Assembly (NCBI RefSeq): GCF_004348895.1
Contig: NZ_RRZK01000009.1
Span: forward strand, 124,001-188,000
Origin: Pseudomonas vancouverensis
Lineage (GTDB): Bacteria; Pseudomonadota; Gammaproteobacteria; Pseudomonadales; Pseudomonadaceae
Length of the DNA stretch: 64,000 nt
Direction: 5' to 3'
Both the position numbers and the translations under genes were made by a program. The notes beneath the pieces were generated by a model. The model was not told the origin of the DNA. It did no database searches and worked only from the letters and a program-made list of their open reading frames with translations. Of this stretch, positions 43,183 through 54,122 are shown piece after piece; the first letter of the stretch is position 1, and every line of letters begins with the position of its first letter.

Positions 43183-43404
43183 TTATAGATCCTGGATTTT
43201 GCTCGTACGAGCGTCTGAAGTTTTGACTTTGGACTTGTCCGGAGGCTCGCACCTCCGATCACCTCCGAGAAACGTGGAGGAGACAGGGACGGTAGGTTTG
43301 GCCATGTGAAGGATGGCAGCTGCCAGCGATCTAATCGATGAATGCATCATCCTTCGCTGCACCCTTGCGTATGGGTTGGTCAAACCTATTTTTAATAGGA
43401 TTTA
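43183..43404 (+). ncRNA. Candidate retron non-coding RNA (msr-msd-like)
   Basis: Dense secondary structure directly upstream of the reverse transcriptase. In order: palindrome GCTCGTACGAGC (43201-43212); CGGAGG/CCTCCG (43240-43245, 43252-43257); CCTCC/GGAGG (43262-43266, 43276-43280); then a large stem TAGGTTTGGCC (43292-43302) with GGTCAAACCTA (43378-43388), 11 pairs including one G-U, enclosing GAAGGATG/CATCCTTC (43308-43315, 43348-43355). A weak flanking complement ATCCT (43189-43193) and AGGAT (43397-43401) could act as a1/a2. Fits an msr with small hairpins and an msd of about 97 bases; exact boundaries are inference. Confidence 0.5.
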
Positions 43405-43407
43405 AAA

Positions 43408-44598
43408 ATGGCTCTACTCAATCCTAAAAAAGTTTCAGCTGGTTCAATTTCAAGTATTGAGAATCTTTGTAGCGCGCTTTCTGTACCGCTCGATGAGATT
43501 TACGGGGCGCTATCCCTTCCTGATGATGAAAAATACACTGTTTCCCAGGCGCCTAAGAGTGATGGGAGCGTTAGGCTGGTCTATAACCCGCATTATTTGC
43601 TTCGGAAAATTCAGCGAAGAATAAACAAGCGCATATTTTCTAAGCTCAGTATTATTGAATGGCCGGATCATCTTTTTGGCTCCGTACCTAATCAACGAGA
43701 TCAGAAAACGCAAAACATGGTCAACAAAGACTATGTGTCGTGTGCCGCAAAACACTGTGGCGCGAAGAGTTTATTGAAAGTCGATGTGAAAGATTTTTTT
43801 GATAATATTCACAAAGATTTGGTGCTCGATATATTTAGCAATTTTATGAAATTTGATAGTGAAGTTTCTGGGTTGCTTGCCGAAATTTGCTGTTTTAGGT
43901 CCCATGTAATCCAAGGGGCTTTAACCTCAAGTTACCTTGCTAGTTTGTGCCTGCATGATGTTGAAGGTGCGGTTGTTCAAAGACTGTCGAGGAAGGGGCT
44001 TGTCTACACGCGCCTAGTGGATGATATAACGGTTTCCTCAAAAATATCTAACTATGACTTCGGTTATTCTTTAGACATTATTCGAGCGATGCTTACAAGC
44101 AAGGACCTCCCGCTTAACGTTGTTAAAACTCGATCTGTTTATGTTTCCAGTGAACCTTTGACTGTCCATGGATTAAGGGTTGCGTTTCCTCAACCTCGCC
44201 TTCCTTCTGGAGAGGTCGCAAGGATCAGGGCGGCTGTAAAAAACTTAGAAAATTTAGCATCAGAACGTGGCTACAGAACAACTCACGCTTATCGACACGA
44301 TTTCAACCGCTGCATGGGACGAGTTAATAAGCTAGTAAGGGTGGGTCATGATCGATACGATTCCCTGCTTGCTCGACTTAAAAAAATATTTCCTTTGCCG
44401 TCTAAAAAAGACATCGAACGCGCGAGCGCAATGCTGGAGCGTCTTGCTCGTGACTGTGATACCAAACGCAGTACTTACTGGTATGCAAAACGGTATTATA
44501 AACTTCAAGAAAGATTGATTGTTCTAAAACGTTCATTTCCAGCTATTACCAAAGAAATTAGAAAGTCATTAAAGGGTTTGCAGCCTGATTATGAATAA
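43408..44598 (+). CDS. Retron-type reverse transcriptase with LVDD active site
   Basis: 396 residues. RT motifs run in order: LLKVDVKDFFDNI (D126, first catalytic Asp), QGALTSSYLASL (169-180, retron form QGAPTSP), YTRLVDDITVSS (200-211; D205-D206, with L-V where retrons have Y-A) and TVHGLRVAFPQPRLP (252-266; VHG where retrons have VTG, recognised by the msr). The C-terminal 130 residues are basic and would bind RNA. AGGA at 43397-43400 is the ribosome site. AT-rich, with codons unlike the neighbours. Overlaps the next gene by eight bases. Probably makes RT-DNA from the upstream RNA as a defence sensor. Confidence 0.85.
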   Translation: MALLNPKKVSAGSISSIENLCSALSVPLDEIYGALSLPDDEKYTVSQAPKSDGSVRLVYNPHYLLRKIQRRINKRIFSKLSIIEWPDHLFGSVPNQRDQKTQNMVNKDYVSCAAKHCGAKSLLKVDVKDFFDNIHKDLVLDIFSNFMKFDSEVSGLLAEICCFRSHVIQGALTSSYLASLCLHDVEGAVVQRLSRKGLVYTRLVDDITVSSKISNYDFGYSLDIIRAMLTSKDLPLNVVKTRSVYVSSEPLTVHGLRVAFPQPRLPSGEVARIRAAVKNLENLASERGYRTTHAYRHDFNRCMGRVNKLVRVGHDRYDSLLARLKKIFPLPSKKDIERASAMLERLARDCDTKRSTYWYAKRYYKLQERLIVLKRSFPAITKEIRKSLKGLQPDYE

Positions 44599-45322
44599 AA
44601 AACTCGGCGAAATCTGGCGCGATTATCCACATTTAAACTATCTTGCTGCAGGGCTTTTAATGGTCGCTGCAATGGGTGTGCTGCTTAGCGCTATGACTCT
44701 AATTGTCACCGGTGTCGATGGTGTTTTTGCTAGACCTCTATGCTTCAATAACGGATGCATTAAGAGATTTCTTGAACTATTTGACCAATCTTTCTTGATT
44801 TTAACAGCAACTTTGAATTTGCTTGTCGGGCTTGCCACGATAGGGGGGATATTAGTTGCACTCATGAGTTTTTTGAATAGCGCAAACGCTACGGCGCTAT
44901 CAAACCATATTTCACATTTTGCTATATTTCAAAATTATTTAGCGGTAGAAGTTTCCAAGCGCAACCGCATATCGCCTACATCTGTAGATACTTTTGTTTG
45001 GTATAATTTGATTTTTTCTAATTCGCGCGATGGGAAAACTTCAATTTCTGATGAGTATTGTAGCGTCATTGCAGCTTTAAATGATGAGATTCTATTTTCT
45101 AATGAGCAAGCAAGAACTGCAATTCAAGGCTCTTTTCGCTATATGCCACATCAGAAAAGAATTATCGATGCTCTAGGTCGTTTGGGAGTCGCGTTGAGTC
45201 ACCAACCTAGAAATGAATTTTACGAGATTGAAGATCAAGTTTTTGCTTTGATATCTAGCTTGAACAAATCTTTTTGTTTCTCGAATAAGGTGCCTGAGTT
45301 GTTGAAGAGGCAATACGTATAA
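44591..45322 (+). CDS. Two-transmembrane protein, probable retron effector
   Basis: 243 residues. Membrane helices at about 17-40 (NYLAAGLLMVAAMGVLLSAM) and 68-95, joined by a short loop with two Cys (CFNNGC, 51-56), followed by a soluble C-terminal domain of about 140 residues that is mostly helical. There is no signal peptide or known catalytic motif. The overlap with the RT and its AT-rich composition mark it as part of the same unit. Retron Ec48 pairs its RT with a two-transmembrane effector that damages the membrane when the RT-DNA senses phage; I infer the same division of labour. Not recognised by sequence alone. Confidence 0.75.
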   Translation: MNKKLGEIWRDYPHLNYLAAGLLMVAAMGVLLSAMTLIVTGVDGVFARPLCFNNGCIKRFLELFDQSFLILTATLNLLVGLATIGGILVALMSFLNSANATALSNHISHFAIFQNYLAVEVSKRNRISPTSVDTFVWYNLIFSNSRDGKTSISDEYCSVIAALNDEILFSNEQARTAIQGSFRYMPHQKRIIDALGRLGVALSHQPRNEFYEIEDQVFALISSLNKSFCFSNKVPELLKRQYV

Positions 45323-47882
<2,560 letters not shown>

Positions 47883-47893
47883 TTTGCAGGTTC

Positions 47894-48025
47894 TGTGGCG
47901 AGGGAGCTTGCTCCCGCTGGAGGTCGAAGGACTCCCTGTTTCAGCGATAGTGTTGTGTCAGGCACGCCAGCGTTGCTGATATTGCGGCTGCTCGCAGTCG
48001 AACGGGAGCAAGCTCCCTCGCCACA
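47894..48025. repeat. REP pair (inverted)
   Basis: TGTGGCGAGGGAGCTTGCTC (47894-47913, to CCG 47916) and its reverse complement at 48003-48025, 86 bases apart, in the gap between fadH and the desulfhydrase gene. The pair forms a cruciform-type structure, as in Pseudomonas REP doublets. Confidence 0.85.
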
Positions 48026-48067
48026 AGCACTGTTAAGATGTCGGCTCTTTACCCTGAGCCGGCATCG

Positions 48068-48988
48068 ATGCTTTCTCCCCCCGTGAACTGGCTCCCCCAA
48101 GCCCCCCTCGAACGCCTGCAACTCGACTGGCTCGAACACGCCGGAGTCGAAGTCGCCATCCTGCGTCTGGACCAGATCGATCCGCTGATCAGCGGCAACA
48201 AGTGGTTCAAACTCGTTGAACACCTGAAAGCCGCCGACCTGGCAGGCGCCGAAGGCATCATCAGCCTGGGCGGGGCGCATTCCAATCACCTGCATGCGCT
48301 GGCGGCAGCCGGCAAGCGCTTCGGTTTTGCCACGGTCGGCCTGTTGCGGGGGCATCGACAAGCAACGCCCACGGTCGAGGATTTGCAGGCGCTCGGCATG
48401 GAACTGCATTGGCTGGGATATGGCGGTTATCGGGCGCGTAACGAAGCCGGTTTCTGGGAGCCTTGGCAGGCACGCTATCCGGGATTTCATCCGGTGCCGG
48501 AAGGTGGCGGGGGACTGCCGGGGGCGCGTGGCTGCATGCCATTGATATCAACGGTTCGCGAACAACTGGCGGGTTTGGGCTGGCGTGATCATGACGGCTG
48601 GTGGCTCGCCTGCGGAACCGGAACGACCCTGGCGGGGCTGGTGCTGGCCGAAGCCGGTGAGCATCCGGTTTATGGTGCGCTGGCGGTGCCTGACGATCAT
48701 GGCGTGGCGCAGCAGGTCGAGCGCATTGTGCAGGAAGCACGTTTAGCCAATCCGTTGTATGAACTGGTGAACGCGAGTCGCGGCGGGTTTGCCAAGGTCG
48801 ATCCGTTGTTGCTGGAATTCATCGAACAGACCGAGCAGGCCGGCGCTGTTCCCCTCGAGCCGCTGTACACCGGTAAAGCACTGCTGGCGCTCAAACAACA
48901 AGTCGTGGCAGGACGGTTCGCCTCGGGAAGTCGGCTGATCTTCGTCCACACCGGCGGCATGCAGGGTCGACGGGGCTTGTGCTCCTAA
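48068..48988 (+). CDS. D-cysteine desulfhydrase/ACC deaminase-family PLP enzyme
   Basis: 306 residues from the ATG at 48068, or 316 from an ATG at 48038 whose added residues have no family equivalent. Fold-type II PLP enzyme: the Schiff-base Lys is in SGNKWFKL, the phosphate loop appears as SLGGAHSNHLHALAAAG, and TGGMQGRRG near the end coordinates PLP. The sequence is closer to D-cysteine desulfhydrase (DcyD) than to ACC deaminase, whose Glu and Leu specificity residues I cannot confirm. It would release pyruvate, sulfide and ammonia from D-cysteine. Tail-overlaps cytochrome b561 by four bases. Confidence 0.87.
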   Translation: MLSPPVNWLPQAPLERLQLDWLEHAGVEVAILRLDQIDPLISGNKWFKLVEHLKAADLAGAEGIISLGGAHSNHLHALAAAGKRFGFATVGLLRGHRQATPTVEDLQALGMELHWLGYGGYRARNEAGFWEPWQARYPGFHPVPEGGGGLPGARGCMPLISTVREQLAGLGWRDHDGWWLACGTGTTLAGLVLAEAGEHPVYGALAVPDDHGVAQQVERIVQEARLANPLYELVNASRGGFAKVDPLLLEFIEQTEQAGAVPLEPLYTGKALLALKQQVVAGRFASGSRLIFVHTGGMQGRRGLCS

Positions 48989-49542
48989 GGGCGAGTCATG
49001 CGTTTGGGCATCATCCGCAGCAGGGTGTTATCGCCCACCACATAGTGGTGATACAGGCCGGCGATTGCGTGCAGGCCAATCAACCAGTAGCCGATGGTGC
49101 CGCCGAGCACGTGCCAACCCTGCAGGCGCCGGGCCAGATCCTTGTTCTCGGCCAGCGGCATCGGCAGGTCGAAACCATAGAACATCACTTGGTTGCCTTT
49201 GGCACTGGTAACCATCCAGCCGAGCATCGGCATCGCGATCATGAACAGGTACAGCGCCCAGTGCATCACTTTGGCCAGGGTCGTTTGCCAATGAGGCGAA
49301 GCAGGAAAAATTTGCGGTGCCGGGCCGAGGCTGCGGGCGAAGAGACGTATCCAGACCAGTACGAACACGGTCAGACCGAGCATGAAGTGTGATTCGACGA
49401 TCAGCGTGCGCCCGCCACTGCCTTTGGGGAAAATTCCACGCAATTCGATGGCGGCGTAGACCAGGGCCAGCAGGACCAGCATCAGCCAATGCAGCGCTAT
49501 CGACACGGTGCTGTAGCGCGAATCGGAGTTTTTCCACGGCAT
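48985..49542 (-). CDS. Cytochrome b561
   Basis: 185 residues with four membrane helices. Heme-ligand histidines are visible in SIALHWLML (helix 1), VESHFMLGL (helix 2), AKVMHWALYL (helix 3) and LHAIAGLYHHYV (helix 4), and the WHVLGGTIGYW segment is typical. It is a diheme quinol-oxidising electron carrier of the inner membrane (YodB/CybB type), probably giving electrons to a periplasmic or extracytoplasmic acceptor. Convergent with the desulfhydrase gene. Confidence 0.92.
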   Translation of the reverse strand: MPWKNSDSRYSTVSIALHWLMLVLLALVYAAIELRGIFPKGSGGRTLIVESHFMLGLTVFVLVWIRLFARSLGPAPQIFPASPHWQTTLAKVMHWALYLFMIAMPMLGWMVTSAKGNQVMFYGFDLPMPLAENKDLARRLQGWHVLGGTIGYWLIGLHAIAGLYHHYVVGDNTLLRMMPKRMTRP

Positions 49543-49759
49543 ACGGTGTTCCTCAGAGGTCCGGTTTGAAGCGCCCGTTCTTGTTCGACGGGATGCTTTA
49601 ACTGTAATCCGGTTTCGCCGGATTTGCCCGGCGCTGAGGGTGGCGGATGGCGCTGATTCAGGAAATAGACAGAAACATTGTGAGTGCGAGCCTGCTCCTG
49701 GCGGTGTTCCGACGATGACGATGTGAGATTCAACATGTGTACTGAATGTCAGAAAGTCA

Positions 49760-49782
49760 TCGCGAGCAAGCTCGCTCCCACA
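49760..49782. repeat. Single REP element
   Basis: TCGCGAGCAAGCTCGCTCCC followed by ACA, between the b561 gene region and phnX. Confidence 0.8.
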
Positions 49783-49800
49783 GAAGGGCGTGCGTTTTTA

Positions 49801-50628
49801 TCAGCTCGACTGTGGCATCTCGCCTTTGGCCAGGCGTTTGTTGATGTCGGCAATCACCTGCGGCAGGTCGGTGATGGTGTCGATCATGTAATGCGGGCGC
49901 GAACCTTCGAACAGGGCATGGATGCGCTTGCGCTCGCTGTCGAGTTTGTCGCTGGCCAGCGCACGATAGCCTTCGTAGTCCAGGCCCAGCGCGTTGCCCG
50001 AGCAGATCAGTGCGACGGTCCACATGCCGGCACGGCGACCTTCGAGGATGCCCGGTACGGTGTCGTCGATCTTCACGCAGGCGGCGACGTCGTCGATGCC
50101 CAGGGCGATGACGTTGGCCAGGGCCTGAGCGGGCCATGGGCGACCGTTGGGTACTTCGTCGGTGGCGACCACGTGATCGGCAACATAGCCATTGGTGGCG
50201 GCCAGTTCGACGACTTTATCCATGACCTGTTTCGGGTAGCCGGAGCAGGAGCCGATCTTGATGCCTTGCTGGCGCAGGTTGGCGATGGTGTCCAGAGCGC
50301 CGGGAATCAGCGCCGAGTGCTCGGCGATCTTTTCGATCTGCAACGGCATGAAACGCTGGTAGATCGCGGTCACGTCGTCATCGGTCGGCGTACGGCCGAA
50401 CACGGCGCGATAGCGCTCGGCGACTTCCGGCTGATCGCACAGGGTGCGGATGTGATCCCACTTGCCCATGCCCATCGGGCCACGGGCTTCTTCGATGGAC
50501 ACCTGCACGTCGAACTCGGCGAAGGCTTCGACGAAAATCTGGGTCGGGGCGAACGAGCCGAAGTCGACGACGGTGCCGGCCCAGTCAAGGATGGCGGCTT
50601 GCAGCTGAGTTGGGTTGGTGTAGTTCAT
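49801..50628 (-). CDS. phnX: Phosphonoacetaldehyde hydrolase
   Basis: 275 residues from the ATG at 50628. HAD-superfamily enzyme with the family-specific nucleophile motif D15-W-A-G-T ([16 protein letters not shown]) and the Schiff-base Lys K56 in [16 protein letters not shown] and [11 protein letters not shown] carry the remaining HAD residues. It splits phosphonoacetaldehyde to acetaldehyde and phosphate, the second step of 2-aminoethylphosphonate use. An upstream in-frame start (50736) runs into a REP and is rejected. phnW lies on the same strand 150 bases upstream, with a REP pair between. Confidence 0.95.
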   Translation of the reverse strand: MNYTNPTQLQAAILDWAGTVVDFGSFAPTQIFVEAFAEFDVQVSIEEARGPMGMGKWDHIRTLCDQPEVAERYRAVFGRTPTDDDVTAIYQRFMPLQIEKIAEHSALIPGALDTIANLRQQGIKIGSCSGYPKQVMDKVVELAATNGYVADHVVATDEVPNGRPWPAQALANVIALGIDDVAACVKIDDTVPGILEGRRAGMWTVALICSGNALGLDYEGYRALASDKLDSERKRIHALFEGSRPHYMIDTITDLPQVIADINKRLAKGEMPQSS

Positions 50629-50658
50629 GGTGATTTGTGTCCTGTAATAAGTAGTTTT

Positions 50659-50758
50659 TGTAGGAGCGAGCTTGCTCGCGAAGGAGGCATGGACGGCGAG
50701 GGCTGTCAGGTACCCCGCGTTATCGTTGACGTCCATCGCGAGCAGGCTCGCTCCTACA
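50659..50758. repeat. REP pair between phnX and phnW
   Basis: TGTAGGAGCGAGCTTGCTCG (from 50659) and the inverted TCGCGAGCAGGCTCGCTCCT (50736-50758). The structure sits within the phnWX transcript and could slow decay of the upstream phnW message. Confidence 0.85.
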
Positions 50759-50778
50759 GGGGGAATGTGGGGTGTGGC

Positions 50779-51888
50779 TTAAATGTCGAGCACTTCCATC
50801 TCGCGCAGCACTTCGCCGATGGTCGCGACGGCTTCACGCATTTCGGCCGGCTGCACGTGGCCGATGCAACCGACGCGGAAGGTTTCGACCTGGGTCAGCT
50901 TGCCCGGGTAGAGGATGTAACCCTTGGCCTTGACCCGCTCGTAGAACTCCTTGAACTGGTAACGCGGATCTTTCGGTGCGTGGAAAGTGGCGATGATCGG
51001 GGCCTGGATCGCGGCCGGCAGGAAGCTGCGCAGGCCCAGTTTGCACATCTCTTCCATCAGCGCCTGGCAGTTGGCGGAGTAACGCGCATTTCGCGCCGGC
51101 AAGCCGCCTTCTTCGTTGTATTGCAGCAGGGCCTCGTGCAGCGCCGCGACCACATGGGTCGGCGGAGTGAAGCGCCACTGGCCGGTCTTGGCCATGTAGG
51201 CGTGCTGATCCTGCAGGTCCATCGCCAGCGAGTGCGAGTTGCCGGCGGCGCTGGCCAGGGATTCCTTGCGGGCAAAGACGAAGCCCATGCCCGGTACACC
51301 TTCCAGGCATTTGCCCGAGGCGGCGATGAGTGCGTCGAACGGCACCTGTTGCGCGTCTACCGGCAATGCACCGAACGAGCTCATGGCGTCGATGATCAGC
51401 CGTTTGCCGTGCCCGGCAACCACTTGGGCGATTTCCGGCAGAGGGTTGAGGATGCCGGTGCTGGTTTCGCAGTGGATCAGCGCGACGTGGGTGATGCCGG
51501 TGTCAGCTCGCAACAGACGGTCGACGTCGGCGGCGGTGGTCGGTTCGTCTTCAGCGGTTTCGAAGGTGCTGAAGGAGCGGCCGAGCACTTCGCAGATTTT
51601 TGCCAGGCGTTTGCCGTAGGCGCCGTTGATCAGCACCAGGACCTTGCCGTCGCGTGGCACCAGGGTGCCGATGGCGGCTTCGACGGCGAAGGTGCCGCTG
51701 CCTTGCAAGGGGACGCAGTGATGGCTGTCGGCGCCGTTGATGATTGCCAGCAGTTGTTCGCAAAGGCTGGCGGTCAGTTGATTGAAGCGGTCATCCCACG
51801 AGCCCCAGTCCACCATCATTGCCTGACGGGTGCGGGCCGAAGTGGTCAACGGGCCGGGGGTGAGCAGGATAGGTTCGGCAATACTCAT
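50779..51888 (-). CDS. phnW: 2-aminoethylphosphonate--pyruvate transaminase
   Basis: 369 residues of the fold-type I class V transaminases. The N-terminus [14 protein letters not shown] is characteristic, [12 protein letters not shown] carries the PLP-interacting Asp, and the Schiff-base Lys is in [11 protein letters not shown] near 194. The phosphonate-binding Arg-rich C-terminus includes [10 protein letters not shown]. It transfers the amino group of 2-aminoethylphosphonate to pyruvate, giving phosphonoacetaldehyde and alanine, and feeds PhnX. Divergent from a LysR gene that probably controls it. Confidence 0.95.
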   Translation of the reverse strand: MSIAEPILLTPGPLTTSARTRQAMMVDWGSWDDRFNQLTASLCEQLLAIINGADSHHCVPLQGSGTFAVEAAIGTLVPRDGKVLVLINGAYGKRLAKICEVLGRSFSTFETAEDEPTTAADVDRLLRADTGITHVALIHCETSTGILNPLPEIAQVVAGHGKRLIIDAMSSFGALPVDAQQVPFDALIAASGKCLEGVPGMGFVFARKESLASAAGNSHSLAMDLQDQHAYMAKTGQWRFTPPTHVVAALHEALLQYNEEGGLPARNARYSANCQALMEEMCKLGLRSFLPAAIQAPIIATFHAPKDPRYQFKEFYERVKAKGYILYPGKLTQVETFRVGCIGHVQPAEMREAVATIGEVLREMEVLDI

Positions 51889-51997
51889 TCACGTGTCCTC
51901 GTAATCGATGGGATGAAGCTACGGGGCTTAAATTGCAATTTGCCGAGTTATCAATCAAATTGTTTATTGTTATGCCAACCATCAGCAGGGCTTATTC

Positions 51998-52861
51998 ATG
52001 AATCTGTTTCAGCTGCGCGCCTTTGATGCCGTGGCCCGGGAAGGCAGTTTTACCCGGGCGGCGGCGCGGTTGTTCATCAGCCAGCCGGCGGTCACCGGGC
52101 ACATCAAGGCGTTGGAGGAGCACTACCAGATCACCCTGTTGCGTCGCACCGCCCGACGGGTGGAACTGACCGAGGAGGGCACCAAGCTGGCGGCGATCAC
52201 CCGCGCCATGTTCGGCCTGGCCGAAGAAGCGCAGGTAATGCTGGAGGCCAACCGGCAATTGCTCACCGGACGACTGGAGGTGGCGGCCGACGGACCGCAC
52301 ATGGTCATGCCGATGCTGGCGAGCCTCAGGGCGCGTTACCCGGGAATCACGGTCAATCTGCGCCTGGGCAACGCGCAGGAAACCCTGGCGGCGCTGCTCT
52401 CGGAGCATGCTGACGTGGCGGTGCTGACCGAAGTTGAGCCGCGCAAGGGCCTGCATCTGCAGGCGCTCAGCGAATCGCGGATCTGTGCCTTGGTGCCTGA
52501 AGGGCATCCGTGGGCGCAAAAGACCAAGGGGGTGCAGCTCAAGGACCTGGACCAGGTGATCATGGTATTGCGCGAGCCGAGTTCGATCACTCGACGTACG
52601 TTTGATGAGGCCTGTGCCCAGGCCAAAGTGCAGCCGCGGGTGTTGCTCGAGCTGGACAGTCGTGAGGCGGTGACCGAAGCCGTGGCTGCCGAGTTGGGTG
52701 TGGGTGTGGTCTCGTCGGTGGAGGTCAGCCACGATCCACGGGTGGCAGCGGTGCCAATCATCGGCGAGGGCCTGGTCAACCGGCACATGATCGGCTGCAT
52801 GGAGCGGCGCCGGGATCTGCGTTTGATCCAGGCGTTTTTTGGCTTGGCGCCAGAACGGTAG
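51998..52861 (+). CDS. LysR-family regulator, probably of phnWX
   Basis: 287 residues. The N-terminal HTH has RAAARLFISQPAVTGHIKALEEHYQ at about 18-42, followed by the two-lobed sensor domain with DVAVLTEVEP near 130. It lies 109 bases upstream of phnW on the opposite strand, the classical LysR arrangement. The ligand may be 2-aminoethylphosphonate or phosphonoacetaldehyde. Similar in layout to the LysR at 52983-53855, with SQPA and EERYGV-like linker, so the two may be paralogues. Confidence 0.88.
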   Translation: MNLFQLRAFDAVAREGSFTRAAARLFISQPAVTGHIKALEEHYQITLLRRTARRVELTEEGTKLAAITRAMFGLAEEAQVMLEANRQLLTGRLEVAADGPHMVMPMLASLRARYPGITVNLRLGNAQETLAALLSEHADVAVLTEVEPRKGLHLQALSESRICALVPEGHPWAQKTKGVQLKDLDQVIMVLREPSSITRRTFDEACAQAKVQPRVLLELDSREAVTEAVAAELGVGVVSSVEVSHDPRVAAVPIIGEGLVNRHMIGCMERRRDLRLIQAFFGLAPER

Positions 52862-52875
52862 ACCGAGGTGCGGCC

Positions 52876-52968
52876 TTCGCGAGCAAGCTCGCTCCCACAC
52901 TGGATCTGCGTCGAATAGAAAGTTGTCGAATGACACCGATCAATTGTGGGAGCGAGATTGCTCGCGAA
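52876..52968. repeat. REP pair between the two LysR genes
   Basis: TTCGCGAGCAAGCTCGCTCC (52876-52899) and inverted TGTGGGAGCGAGATTGCTCG (52945-52968). Confidence 0.85.
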
Positions 52969-52982
52969 GAGGCCGGACCTGC

Positions 52983-53855
52983 CTACACCAGACTCTCGCG
53001 CACCATCTCAAGAAAAGTCGCTACCACTCGCCGCGAACTCTGCTCGCGCAGGCACACCAGGGTCTCTGTCAGCCGCCGCTTGCAATCGGTAATCGGCAAC
53101 GCGCACACCCGCGAGTCGGCACCAAACTCGGCCGCCGACACCACGCCTATGCCGATGCCCACCACCACCGCCTCCCGCGCCGCCTCGCGGCCTTCGACCT
53201 GAATCGCCGGGCGAATGCGAAACCCGGCGCCGGCCATTTCTTCCTCAAGGGTTTGCCTCGTCACCGAGCCGATTTCCCGCAGCACCAGCGGCGTATCATC
53301 GAGGTCGGCGAGGGTGATGGATTCACGATCGGCCCACGGGTGATGGCGTGATACGAAGGCGACCATCGGATCGTTGCGCAAAGGCAATGAGATCAGCCGT
53401 TCATCACTGACTTCGCGGCCCAGCAACGCCAGGTCGGCTTGATAGTTGAACAGTCGGAACAACGACTCGTCGGTGTTGCCGGTTTCGATCTTCACGCTGA
53501 TGCCTGGGTAGCGTTCACAGAACCGTGCAATCTGTGGCAGGACATGGACCGGCGCATCCACCGCGAGGATCAGGCTGCCGGTTTGCAAGGCCTGGGAATC
53601 CTGAAGCAACTCCTGGGCTTCGGCTTCGATCACGAACAGGCGCTGGGTCACGCTGAGCAGGCGTTCGCCCAGGTCGGTCAGGCGAACGGAACGTTTGTTG
53701 CGATGAAACAACAGCACGCCATAGCGTTCTTCGAGCTTGCGCACCTGGTCGGAAATCGCCGGCTGGGTCAGGAACAGGCGTTCGCCGGCCTTGGTGAAGC
53801 TGCCATGCACGGCCACCGCGTGGAAGGCTTTGAGCTGAGCGTGGGACACCGACAT
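52983..53855 (-). CDS. LysR-family regulator
   Basis: 290 residues from the ATG at 53855 with GGAGAT upstream; the six in-frame residues above it are unlikely. The HTH shows ERLFLTQPAISDQVRKLEERYG (about 25-46). Sensor domain follows with LALLGREVSDERLI near 130-143. It is divergent from the OPA-type transporter (54123), so it would govern uptake while its neighbour governs phnWX. It could also be a CysB/PhnR-like sensor of phosphonate. Confidence 0.88.
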   Translation of the reverse strand: MSVSHAQLKAFHAVAVHGSFTKAGERLFLTQPAISDQVRKLEERYGVLLFHRNKRSVRLTDLGERLLSVTQRLFVIEAEAQELLQDSQALQTGSLILAVDAPVHVLPQIARFCERYPGISVKIETGNTDESLFRLFNYQADLALLGREVSDERLISLPLRNDPMVAFVSRHHPWADRESITLADLDDTPLVLREIGSVTRQTLEEEMAGAGFRIRPAIQVEGREAAREAVVVGIGIGVVSAAEFGADSRVCALPITDCKRRLTETLVCLREQSSRRVVATFLEMVRESLV

Positions 53856-54122
53856 GCGAATCTCCAGTAACAAGCTGACCTTATATTGGAAATACGATAA
53901 ATCGATTTCACTTATTAATCAGTAATTGATTTGATCCACCTCAGCCCCGCTGACTGGTCAGTCGAACAGCAGCGGGTGCCATGAGCCTGGGCGTGCAACA
54001 CAGGACTCATCTGACCGGTATCCCCCACAAGGACAGGGCGATATCGCAGTGCTCAACAATAAAAAAACAGGCGTTTTCCCACAATTCTGCCGGCACACTC
54101 ACACCCTGAGGTCAGAACCACA

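Larger units (their letters stand above)
42627..43407. other. 781-base non-coding, partly AT-rich region between the MFS and reverse-transcriptase genes
   Basis: No convincing protein gene. Contains hairpins after the MFS gene (TGGAG/CTCCA at 42663-42679; GAGTGG/CCACTC at 42705-42721), a run of nine G at 42787-42795, a reversed TTGGCCG repeat (42837-42873), and an inverted-repeat-dense section from about 43183. Short leftward frames around the G run look like residues of degenerate sequence. Confidence 0.6.

Noticed and set aside
43201..43280. CRISPR-like array from the repeated CCTCC/GGAGG segments
   Set aside because: The units are short inverted repeats, not regularly spaced direct repeats with unique spacers; a folded RNA is the better reading.
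49684..52026. A 780-residue rightward open frame across phnX and phnW
   Set aside because: Antisense to two well-supported genes and reads through a REP pair. It begins inside intergenic sequence and shows low-complexity Gln/Gly/Val composition typical of mirror frames.
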